This document shows positions 53,007 through 63,608 of a stretch of 64,000 nucleotides of DNA, in pieces. Under the pieces are notes generated by a model, which saw nothing but the letters and a program-made list of their open reading frames with translations, was not told the origin of the DNA and ran no database searches. This stretch comes from Heliocidaris tuberculata (Eukaryota; Echinodermata; Echinoidea; Camarodonta; Echinometridae). The stretch spans positions 60,787,087-60,851,086 of the forward strand of contig CM046832.1 of the NCBI GenBank assembly GCA_025618425.1, in the 5' to 3' direction. Positions within the stretch are counted from its first letter, which is position 1. Each line of letters begins with the position of its first letter. The position numbers were made by a program, and so were the translations under genes.

Positions 53007-54304
53007 TACCGTTTTCATACTCACTGCCAAAGTGTGCTTAATCGGCGCTTAATCGGCTTTAATAGTAGCCACTACTTTAAGCCCGATACTTTCATATTCA
53101 GGAGCAAGGCCGCATCGCATCTGCTATGCGCATTTGTTGCCATGGTTTCTGCTGCCTCTCGTTCCCACGCTTATTTCTTTGATTTGTTCTTCTGTCTTGT
53201 TTACTTTCTATCTTTCTTTATGTTATTTTCTGTTTTTATCCTCTTTTTTTTTTGTTATTTTATCTTATGTAATTCTTTTTTTTTCTATCCTCTTCTAATG
53301 CTATCATTCCTCGTGTTATTCTTTGTTTTTCCTTCTATCTTTCCTTATGTTATTCTTTGTTTATATTCTTCTTATGTTCTTTTCCTTATCTTATGTTATT
53401 CTTTGTTTTACTACTTTATCATTCTATCTTTCCTTATGTTATTCTTTGTTTTTCCTTCTATTTTTCCTTATGTTATCCTTTGTTTTTCTACCATCTTCTT
53501 CTCATTCTATTTTTCATTATGTTATTCTTTGTTTTCCTTCTATCTTTCCTTATGTTATTCTCTGTTTTTCATTCTATTTTCTATCTTTCTATCTTCCTTA
53601 TGATACTCTTTGTTTTTATCATTCTACTTTTCTTTCTATCTTTCCCTATGTTATTCTTTGTTTTTATCATTCTAACTTTCTTTCTATCTTCCTTATGTTA
53701 CTCTTTGTTTTTATCATTCTGTCTTCTTTACTTTCTATCTTTCCCTATGTTATTCATTGTTTTTCATTCTATCTTCTTTTATTTCTATCATTCCTTATGT
53801 TATTTTTTGTTTTTCCTTTCATCTTTCTTTGTGTTATTCTTTGTTTTTGTCATTCTCTCTTCTTTTCTTTCTATTATTCCTTATTTTATACTTTGTTTTT
53901 CATTCTACCTTTCTTTATGTCATTCTTTGTTTTTATCATTCTATCTTTTTTCTTTCTATCATTTCTTATATTATTCTTTGTTTTTTATCCCTCCATCATT
54001 TCCTTTTTCTATCTTCCTTATTTTATTCTTTGTTTTTATCCTTCTATCGGCTTTAACTAGTGCTGATACCATTCATATTACAGAATTTACGACTCAACCC
54101 ACTTCCGGTCAGCGCTTAGTCCGGACTCAACCGTGCTTGAGAAGTGGTTTGAGTAGTCGGCTTTTAGTTTGGACTAAAAGCTGGTTCCGGACTAAAAGCT
54201 GGTTTATTCAAGCCGATACCTTTCATATTAGCTTTGGTATCACGGCTTAGTCTCGGTTAAGTCCAGACTAAGCACGCTTCTACCCCTAATATGAAAAGGG
54301 TATA
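53007..54304. mobile_element. 1.3-kb TIR element, TTA duplication, with a pyrimidine minisatellite cargo
   Basis: Left TACCGTTTTCATACT and right ATGAAAAGGGTATA are inverse. TTA flanks it (53004-53006 and 54305-54307), and the copy at about 51266 shows the empty site CTTAGAAG. TTA fits PIF/Harbinger. About 53180-54050 is a CTTT-rich minisatellite. The right 250 bp carries repeated CGGACTAAAAGCTGG-like words. Confidence 0.88.
53180..54052 (+). repeat. pyrimidine-rich minisatellite (CTTATGTTATTCTTTG units)
   Basis: Units of roughly 25-60 bp, each with CTTATGTTATTCTTTGTTTT followed by a variable CATTCTATCTTTC filler, more than 15 copies. All three plus-strand frames stay open and give long Phe/Leu/Ser hydrophobic translations that should not be taken for membrane proteins. 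Confidence 0.95.
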
Positions 54305-54522
54305 TTAGAAGCCAATTTGATTAGTTTTGCAAGCCCCATGTCACTTTTAGTCATTTTACATTATCCATTTTATTATCGTGGGGATAAGAAGCAGATATTC
54401 CTTTGCTGTTCATTTCAAGTCAAAATCAAAATCCTCTCATTTTGAAGTCCTGTAATTTCTGTGCTTCTCAAGTGACATAAATTAATTCAGTGCTTCCATG
54501 AATGAAGTTGCCAGGAGGTTAA

Positions 54523-54619
54523 CCAGGATCCATATTCATAAAATCTTACTAGCCATGTACTGTAGCTTATGCAATTAGGTGACAACCAGCTTAGTAAGGT
54601 TTTATGAAATGAGCCCTGG
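54523..54619. mobile_element. small foldback element G
   Basis: CCAGGATCCATATTCATAAA at the left and TTTATGAAATGAGCCCTGG at the right, with the stem word AATCTTACTAGCC/TTAGTAAGGTT. It is shorter than the others and lacks the CCAATCA centre. Confidence 0.7.
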
Positions 54620-54972
54620 AGGATTAGTTAGATTGCCACTTCAAATTTTAGTGTATATTCACATTGAAAACATGACAAATTTACATCAATTAAAATGATT
54701 ATTCTGTGTGATTTTCACATCACCACCAAGGCCACACTATTTTACTGGGTGAGATGGGAAGATTCCCCAGCACTTTGCTCAAAGGTGTCATTAACAGAAC
54801 TGTTTAATGTCATTTTAAGGTTGCCTGACAGGATTTCAGGTAGTTAGTAGATTATGAAGTTATATTTTTTGAAAATTTGAAATGTTTAAAATCAGACTTT
54901 CCATTCCATGCTTGTTTTTTGTTTATTCAATAAGTAAGCGATGATTTCCAATCAACAAAGTCCAAATATTGC

Positions 54973-55170
54973 TAAAAGTGTACCAATCACCTGAAAATAT
55001 AATTTGTGTACAGCTAGAAAGTATAAAATCAACCTCAAAGAACTTATCTGGTATTCTATAGGTCAGCAGTTAAGGAGTATGAAGGAAATAAAGGATAACA
55101 TAAAGGTGCACGCACAAAACCGAACTCTGAGTTGGGTTCCACACAAGCTCTTCCTTATCTTGGAAAAAAA
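54973..55170 (+). mobile_element. left-half copy of the 44728 MITE
   Basis: GTACCAATCACCTGAAAATA onward matches 44730-44910 at roughly 90 percent, including the CGCAC...GTTCC hairpin in decayed form. The right half is replaced by the palindrome at 55174. Confidence 0.85.
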
Positions 55171-55173
55171 AAA

Positions 55174-55667
55174 TTATACCTCGTGTCAGACTGAGGTTTT
55201 TACATTGTAAAGTTGAAGGATGTAAAATTTATTGGGAGCAAGTTTCATGACATTTCTCTGAATACTTTACTTAAAATATTGCTCTGAATATTTCATTAGA
55301 TTTTTCACTTTTTGAAAAATCAAGGCCACAAAATCTATGTGTAACAATCATTAATTCAGAACACAACGATTGCCATTGTGTGTTGCTGTTGAAATTCCAC
55401 AACACCTTTTTAACCTTTTCAATGACAGCAAAAGGTTGAGAGAAATGACAGCTGCAACACACAGTGGTAATTGATGTGTTCTGAATTAATTACTGATACA
55501 CATAGATTTTGTGGCCTTGCTTTTTCAAAAAGTGAAAAATCTAATTAAATATTCAGAGCAATATTTAGAGAAAAGTATTCAGAGAAATGTAATAAAATTT
55601 GCTCCCAATAAATTTTACAACCTTCAACTTAACAATGTAAAAACCTCAGACTGCTATGAGGTATATT
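55174..55667. repeat. about 490-bp palindrome with 215-bp arms
   Basis: ATACCTCGTGTCAGACTGAG on the left pairs with CTCAGACTGCTATGAGGTAT on the right. The arms match through TTTTACATTGTAAAGTTGAA, CAGAGCAATATTT-like and GTTCTGAATTAAT blocks to an inner loop near 55415-55440. Confidence 0.9.
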
Positions 55668-57488
55668 TTTTGAGTTATCAACCAAAGTTTTTTTTAACAC
55701 CTAGTATGACTTATCATAAGATCAGGCTGACTAGCTGTAGTTTGTGGGCCTGTTGCAACATGAATGATTTAATCTCATAATAGACCTGTTCACAAAGTTA
55801 TTTAAATTTATGGATGTTTCTTTCCTGGGGACCTAGTAACAAGGTATTCCATTAACCTGTTATTAATGAATGAACTACAGTACTTGGAATCCAGTTGTTG
55901 CTATGTCTGACAAGCCTCTGACAAGCTTTCAGGTTTGTTTTAAAAGTATGCATACATTTGAATATATTTGCAAACAAGTCTATTAGGCTAGTCCTAGAAA
56001 TAATCAGCTGTTATTGTAATTAATAAATAGATATCTCTAAGCCTTAAGGATTAAAGTGCCCAATGATATGTCAGCTAATGTATTTTGTGTAATGAAGATT
56101 AATGGATTCATAAATGTTCAAACATGTAAAATATTTGGAAATGGGTAATTGCACTACTACAAAGTGCCATAGGACAAAGAAAATAAACAAGCACACTTTT
56201 ATTTGTAAAATTGGAGACAATAGCCATGGTGAACAGTGATGATGTTAGCTTTTTAAAATACTAAATTTCATATTAAACCAGTTTGAGTTAGATACATTGG
56301 TACTTTAATAAGAGAAATCTCGGTTGGCTGAGGGTCAAACAGACCTAATGAGACCGAAACTAAAAAAGAAGTCCAAGGTCGTAGAGACTTAAGCATACAG
56401 TTAGCATGCTGTTTCGGTCTCAGACCTTCGGTCTCTTAGACCATCTTACTAGATTTTATAAGGCCTACAAAGCTGAACATTTTTGTTTTGTGGACATTAT
56501 GTCTTGTGAAGAGTACCTGAGGCCAATTTTTCAGTCTCATTGGCTGCTAAGTCTTGCAGATCTTGAGAGCATTGTGCTGTAGCTCTTCAGTGAATTATAT
56601 CATTAATTATATCTCATGTTGTGAAAGTTGACAATAAATAATAATAGTAATAGCTCTTTCTTAAATAGCACCTTACCAGTTAAATCTAACCGAGCAAAGC
56701 ACTTACAGTCATGTACAAAACTTCAATGAAAATTTGATTCATAAGAAGCGAGATGTGTGTGAGAAAATGCTTCTGTTCTTGTGATAAAACTAATTTGTTT
56801 AATGAATGAACATGCTCTGTAATCTTTGAAATTGATAAAGCTGCATGTAATATGTTATCATTTTTGTATATACATGTAAAATAAAGATTTCATCACAAGT
56901 TAGAGCAGTGTGAGTGTACCTCAGACTTCATTTAATCCATGTGTCATTAACTTGTCTCTATATTAATAATTTCTGTCATGTTTCTACATATCATCCAGTC
57001 CATGTGATTATAAGAAATCTTCAACTGGTTCAAAATTTGTTTTTTTATTCTTCATTTAAAAAAAAAATTGTTGCTAAGTTGGATGAACCCCCCCCCCCCC
57101 CCCACCACCCTATTGGGACGATTAGGCCACATTTTATCCGTAAAGCATGAGTAAAATCTATAAATCTAGATACACAGTAATGAAATTTCCTATTAATCCC
57201 TTGATGCTTTACATCAAATAATAAGGCACAGAATTATGCTTTCTTGATTAGGAGTTTAATTTTTTTTAAAGGACAAAGATTTGAATTTCTTTCTAGGCAA
57301 ACAATGAAAACTGATCCCATGAGAAAACTTTAGTGGCACATTTAAAACCAACCATTTGACTTCATACTTCACAGTTACCTAAAAATATCATGTGAGATGC
57401 TGTGTGGAAAACATTGATATCTTGACAGAGATGAAGCTTTAAATATGTACATGTAAAAAAAAAGGATGGGTGGGGAAATCATTTCAGA
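55668..57488. other. unannotated intergenic stretch
   Basis: AT-rich. A C15 run lies at about 57089, and GAGACCGAAAC/GTTTCGGTCTC form a loose inverted repeat at 56350-56433. No exon recognised. Confidence 0.4.
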
Positions 57489-57736
57489 CAGGGGCGGCGC
57501 TACAGGGGGGGGCAGAGGGGGTGACCGCCCCCCCCCCTATGATTTTTCAAGTAGTGAAAAAAAAAAGAAAAAAGAAAAGGAGGAAGAAAAGGGAAGAAAG
57601 AAGAAAGAGGAGTATTAAAAAGAGAGGTCTTAAACATATAGCTCTATATTACCCCTGTTATTTAATGGAGAAAAAATATGACGTCATCTTTAGGTCGTCT
57701 TGCCCCTCCTATCAAAATACCCTGGCGCCGCCCCTG
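57489..57736. mobile_element. 248-bp hAT-like MITE with 8-bp TSD
   Basis: Ends CAGGGGCGGCGCTACAGGG and the inverse CCCTGGCGCCGCCCCTG. Flanking ATTTCAGA (57481-57488) and GTTTCAGA (57737-57744) match at 7 of 8 positions. G-run, C-run and purine-rich interior. Confidence 0.9.
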
Positions 57737-57744
57737 GTTTCAGA

Positions 57745-57900
57745 TGTTAGCAAATGGACAAGCGAATAGAAACAGCATTTGGTAGAGAAAGAGAGAGAGC
57801 GAGGAAAGGAGAGGAAGGAAGTGACAGAGGGGGGGGGGGGGAGGGAGGAAGGGAAGAAGAGAGGGGGGGGGTAAGGAAGGAGAGAGAAGAAGCGGGTCGC
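57745..57900 (+). repeat. purine-rich GGGAGG/GAAGGA tract
   Basis: About 120 bp nearly free of pyrimidines, with two G-runs. The proline/serine minus-strand frames here are artefacts. Confidence 0.85.
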
Positions 57901-58024
57901 ACATAATTGCAGAAAAGGTAAACTTTCAAACATTGATATAAATTTATTTGATGTATTTACATAGAAGATGCAATTACTGTTGCCTCTTACAAGATCTCTA
58001 TTTTATGGTCTCTGTCTCTCTATT

Positions 58025-58039
58025 TCTCCCCCTCCCCCA

Positions 58040-58085
<46 letters not shown>
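58025..58085 (+). repeat. C-run plus (CT)n microsatellite
   Basis: C-rich block followed by about 17 CT units. Confidence 0.95.
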
Positions 58086-58222
58086 ACTCTCGTCTCGTTT
58101 CAAGTCTTGTCTCTGTTACTGATTCTTTGTATTTCATCTGCCTCACTTTACTGCTCATTCCTCCCTCATTATCCATCAGTTTTTCATGCGTAAGCGATTA
58201 ACAAGAACAGTGAACAAACTGT

Positions 58223-58391
58223 GATCAGGGCCCCATTGCATGAAACTTACCATTAACGGTAACTTTGCCATCAATGGTAACTCCCATAGAAACCTTGATT
58301 TTAATTGGTTGTTGAGTGATGATACCATGGTAGTTACCATTGATAGCAGAGTTACCATTAATGGTAAGTTTTATGCAACGGTGCCCTGATC
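58223..58391. mobile_element. small foldback element E (stem word TTACCATTAATGGTAA)
   Basis: GATCAGGGCCCCATTGCATG on the left and GCAACGGTGCCCTGATC on the right. The palindromic word TTACCATTAATGGTAA occurs in both arms, with a third and fourth half-copy (CATCAATGGTAA, TTACCATTGATAG) further in. The centre has TTAATTGGTTG. Confidence 0.88.
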
Positions 58392-59503
58392 TTGGGATAT
58401 CTTTCGTTTTTTTTTTTTTTTTTTTTTTTTTTGCATCGTGAGAAATGACTGAGGTAAATGATTACCCCGCACACAGCGCACCATAAAAATTAATTTTAAA
58501 CGACTCAACTGAGCAAAATTTTCAAAATCTAGCAGTTAAACCATACAATTCACATTATTCCCAGGGGCTGAGGGCATAGGGCGAGGGATGGGTAGTGTGT
58601 GCCCCCCCCCCCCTCCGTGCCCCGTATAATTTCGAAATTAATCGTATCCTATGAAGAAAAAGCTTCCACTTAACGCGTTTGCCCTCAGTCCAAACCACTC
58701 TGCTCAGCCCATATTCCTGTACCTGAAGATGGATCGTAGTCCTTTTCTTCCCCCTCTAACCTCCATATACCTTCGAAATTCATTATATTACTGCATTATA
58801 TTATGAGAAGAAAAAAAATCACGACATCTTGTAATTGTTTCGTCATAGAATCGAGCGCATGCGCCATATGAAAAAGATGCGCATAAGCGTATCAACATAT
58901 ACGCATAAACGTATATGTTGATATTTTTATTCGTGGTTCATTATAGTGTCACTATATGATATCTCTAATTTTTCAGACAATTTTGGTCTACTTCCGATTG
59001 ATTCGGGATTGATTTGCCTCTCATTTCTCGTTATTGTCAACATTTAAGCAGTTTAAGCAACTTTAGATCCGTTGCCTGACTGAGACTGAGAAATACCAGC
59101 GTTATGAATCCTGAAAGCACGGTATGAGTATATGACTATAACATTTCTGAACGTAAAGTCAGTATCAAGCGATACATGCACGTCGGGCTACCTGTCGGTA
59201 TATCTTTCCGACAGACCCCTCACTCTTAATTTTATCACATTTCATTTTAATTATACATGTACATGTATTACAAAAGTGACAGAACCGCAGAAAGTCGTCA
59301 CATTTTTACCAGTGCGACTCTGCCTTTTACATGTAGCCTGTCGAGATTCCGGAGCACCAGTCATGCCAGTAAACTGTTTTTATATTTCTTCTGTTTATAT
59401 AGCCAGAAGTTGGGTGAACTGTCAAAACTCGACGACCCATGAGTGAAGAAACTACAGTTTTTAGCGAGTGAATCGTTTATGGACATTTTTACAATATACA
59501 TGG
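58392..59503. other. unannotated intergenic stretch
   Basis: Poly-T run (58409-58432), a C12 run near 58603 and a small palindrome TATACGCATAAACGTATA near 58899. No gene supported. Confidence 0.4.
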
Positions 59504-61114
59504 CACTGGCGTAGCCAGGATTTTTCAAGAGGGGGGGCCAAGGCGAGGGAACGAAGCGACCGAGCGGGGAGGGTGTGGGAGGGGGATACCCCCTCCCACG
59601 GTAGGAAAATTTTTTAAAACCAGGTCATGAAAATGGCATTTTCTGCACCCTAAAATTCTATTCTGGTGTAACCTACTTGAGAAGTGACAGATGAAATAGG
59701 ATTTTTTTTCTCTCTACTCCGCTGGAATGAATTGTAGTGGAAGGATTACCACTCCTTGGGGCTCCAGAATTCCAAGCAATACGCAAAATTACATGTAGTT
59801 GGTGTGTATAAATAGCTGTACCAGTGTACATACGAAACGTTGAAACCCGTGTTTTCGGATAGGAAAATATACAGACTAACAACCAAAAACCCACACACAG
59901 ACACACTGACTATTGACTAACATATGACTAAGAGGACGCCCTTTCTCATGGAGTGGAATTTATATCTCATCTCAAGCGGTAGTCTCATTTGAAAACACAT
60001 GCAACATCTTTATTAGGTGTATGTAAAAGACTTTAGCAATTTATTTAGCTGCATGCCTTGTTTAGCTCTTTATCTCATTTTCTCGGTTAGAGGTTGTTCA
60101 TTAGTTGCCTAATTCGTATATACTACACGAATCCAGCTACGTACTCCTTCATTTAAGTACTGAGGAATTATATAGTTTGATTAATTTTTGTAACCAAAAT
60201 GAACATCAATGTGAGTATTTAGCACGGAAAAATATTAGAATTACATCGTGTAAAGAGTATAGAGATCACAATTTGTAATAAAAACATATGGAAATAATGT
60301 AATTACACATAGAGAACGGGCTAAACAAAGTCTTCATACAACCAAGTCAAGCGCACATGATTTGCCACATGTGAAGGCCGTTTTTGTCATTCAATTTAGT
60401 GATAATAGATTTGACTCAAAACTGTAAACATCAAAGCAGAAAGCATCTCGTCCGATGACTTACTAGTATATAAAATACGACTTGAACAAAGAATGAAATT
60501 GTATCTTTTTTGAATATTCCTCTATAAAATCGAACTCTACCTTGAAAAACAGTGTTTTGCTTCTCCTCGGATGAAGACCATAAAAATGATATAACGGTGA
60601 CATTGTTTTCGTATAAAAGCAATGTTGGCTACCACAATGATAACTCTTAAACAAACTCAAGATTTACAAAACGAAGAAAATGGTTATTGCCTCCATCGGA
60701 CATATACCCATTCACAAAGAGAGGTTTATATTCGGCAAGAATAACTGATACGCCTCTTCATCATTCTGAGTACAATTTCTTTCAACTCTCGACAAACTAA
60801 AAGAAATATAAATGTTCTGTTACCAATCTACTTAGTCAATGTTGTTAACAAAGTTTCGGGGTTATGATTTGGAAAGGAACAGTTTTTGCTGGAAATGAAA
60901 GCAGTGTTTATTTTGTTTACTTTTTTGGTAATATTTCCATTTTATTTTTCCTTATTTCGATTGTAAGGTAGGGGTAGGGTAAGTCCTAGTAAGACCAGCA
61001 TGTGAAAAGGAAATTAGTTGTTTTTTTTTGTTTTTTGTTTTTTGTTTTTTTTTGCTCTCCGATCAACAGGGGGGGCCATGGCCCCCTTGTGCCCCCCCCC
61101 TGGCTACGCCAGTG
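59504..61114. mobile_element. 1.6-kb hAT-like non-autonomous element, TSD ATACATGG
   Basis: Ends CACTGGCGTAGCCAGGA and the exact inverse, flanked by a perfect 8-bp duplication ATACATGG (59496-59503 and 61115-61122). A G-run follows the left end and a C-run precedes the right end. The AT-rich interior has no transposase. This is the best-defined element in the window. Confidence 0.95.
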
Positions 61115-61279
61115 ATACATGGTTATATTTTGGGCCTAACTAATTTCCAACAACCATTTTCCAATTTAAATTTTAATGCGACAAAAAAAGATGGAATGTA
61201 ATGATATACTTAAGTTTTCCTTCCCTATAAATTATTCAGGGAAGTCGCAAATTATGATACAAAAATAATAATAATACAA

Positions 61280-61980
61280 AAAATATTAACATTATTTTCT
61301 TCTTCTCTTCTTCCTGAGTTTCGCTCTTTTCTCCTCTTCCTCATCTCTTCTCATCCATATCCCTTATCTTTCTCTTCTCTTTTCATTCTCCTTATTCTCT
61401 GCATTTTTTTCATTCTTCTATAAACTCTCTTCTCACTCTCATTGTTCTTAACCTTTATTTCTGTCATGTCTCCTCTTCCTCTTCCTGTTCACACTCTCTT
61501 CAATACACTTTCATTCTTTTCTTCTCGCTATAGTTATCATGCTTATTCTCTTCTTCCTTTCATTTCTTTCCCTTCCTCTTCTCTTCTTCTCTTTTTCCTT
61601 CAACTTTCACTTCTCTTCTTTTTATTCCCTTCCTTTCACTTTCAATTCTCTTCTTCTTTTCTTACCTTCTTCCTTTCACTTCTTTTTATTCTCCTCTCCT
61701 TTTCCTCTTACTTCTTTTTATTCTCTTCTCTTCTTCCTTTCATTTTCACTTCTTTTATTATTTCTCTTCCCTTTTTCCTTTCACATTCACTTCTTCACTT
61801 TCCATTCACGTCTCATTCTCCTTATTTCCTTCTTCTCTTCTTCCTTCTTCCTTTTCTTCCTTTCATTTCTCTTCTCTTTTCTCCACATTCTCTTCCTTCT
61901 TTCACTTTCACTTCTTGTCTTCCTCTTAGCGCCTCATCTATTCCCTCTTCTCTCCTCTCCCCCCCCCCCCCCCCCCCCCC
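61280..61980 (+). repeat. 700-bp polypyrimidine tract ending in a C-run
   Basis: TTCTCTTCTTCCTTTCACTT-type units almost without purines, ending at a C22 run (61958-61980). It gives long spurious Ser/Phe/Leu frames. It could form triplex DNA. Confidence 0.93.
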
Positions 61981-62945
61981 ACTTTTTCCGTGACGTCCTG
62001 CTAAATGGGTTTCTGTTCAGACATGTGCATTTTTCTCTTTCTCAGTTTGGCAGCTGATTTCATACGGTCGGAACTACCTGGCTTAACAAATTCTGCATAA
62101 TTTAGTGATATAAATTATAGTGAACATACAAGGGTGTCATCACGCGGGTACCCACCAATGGGATGACCCCTTCTCCATCGGAAAAAGGTACACCAAGCGA
62201 AGGCTATAGGGGTTTAAAAAATGTCATAAAACAATCATCGTCATCAAGGCGTGCAGGGGGAAGGAGGCTGGAGTCTTCGAAATGAAAAGCTAATCACCAC
62301 TAGCAGAGACAAATGAAAAATACATCATTGTATAGGGAAAATTGCTCATCGAGATGGGGCAAGGAGAAAAATGAAACATTTTAAAAGTCCGGGGTTTATT
62401 TCAATTAAAAAAAATCATTATTATGACTTTTAGTGCAATATTGTTATAGAGAAAGAAAAAGGGGACATTCAGAAACACATCGTATATCATTATTATGACT
62501 ATTATCAAGGCAATATTTTTTTATTGAAAGGGGGGGGGGCATGTACAGATTTTTAAAATCAAAGTTACGACTATTAGTCCAATTTTTAGTCCATATTCTG
62601 CAATGAGAAAAAAGGTACAAACATCTTATCAGTGCAATGTTCTGCATGAATTGAGAGAAAAGGTGAAGTTTCGTATATTTTATTAGGATGCAATATTCTG
62701 ATAACTTGAAAAAAATTGGGGCCATTACATTGCATAATTATTTTATTGACATTTTTTCCTGTGTTTAAAGCTTTCATGCAGTTTAAAATGGTGTTTATAT
62801 GGAATGTCATCTCGTTATTCTCTATATCCTCATCGCTCTTCCTATATTGGAATGCTGCAAGCGCAACTTATTGATTTGAAATGTATTTTGTGGAATACCT
62901 GTTTTGGACCAAATGTCTTGAAACTATTGTTTTCGACTAACTGTT
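61981..62945. other. unannotated intergenic stretch
   Basis: A G9 run near 62530; no gene recognised. Confidence 0.4.
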
Positions 62946-63097
62946 CTGGGACCCGTTGCACAAAACTTGCGTTTGATCGCAACTCCTAAAAATCAAACGC
63001 AAGTCCTTAATGCGCACTTCTGATTGGCTGAAAATAAAGTTGCGTTTGATTTTCCTGAGTTGCGTTCAAACGCAAGTTTTGTGCAACGGGCCCCTGG
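62946..63097. mobile_element. small foldback element F (stem word TTGCGTTTGAT)
   Basis: TGGGACCCGTTGCACAAAAC on the left and the inverse GTTTTGTGCAACGGGCCCC on the right. The word TTGCGTTTGAT or its inverse occurs four times in the stem. The centre has TCTGATTGGCTGAA as in A and B. Confidence 0.9.
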
Positions 63098-63562
63098 ACT
63101 TGTATCTGTTTTGAACAGATTGTTAGTTTTGATTGGTATTTATTTGACTAACAGTTTTTAACTGCTTCGTTTGGAATAATCATTTCTTTTGACCAATTTT
63201 CAACATTGATTAATTATTTTAGACTTGTTCTTTTTACTATGCTTGCAAAAGTATATATATTGATTCTTGAATTATTGAAATAGGCCAAAGTTCCGGAAAT
63301 TTGTCTCCTATGATATTAATTTTCTTTACCGAGTTTGTTTAAAATGTATATTCGTGGAAATTAATTTTGAATTAGAACAGAAATAGGCCTAGATAATATA
63401 GACAGAGAAAGAGCCTGAAAGAAAGGAGTGATATATTATTAAAGATTTTAGAAGGCGATTGTTGTGTTTGTATTTGAGCAAAATATTGTATGGTGTGATG
63501 AACTTTTGATGTTTAAGTGAGAAAGAGGAAAAGGAAGATGGTGAGAGCTAAAGGGTGAGAGC

Positions 63563-63608
<46 letters not shown>

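Noticed and set aside
53323..54250. Long hydrophobic open frames in three plus-strand frames
   Set aside because: They are translations of a pyrimidine-rich minisatellite; all three frames stay open and the repeats, not codons, explain the pattern.
61442..62057. Two overlapping Ser/Phe/Leu-rich open frames of 170-180 codons
   Set aside because: Polypyrimidine tract; no domain, no splice context, two frames open at once.
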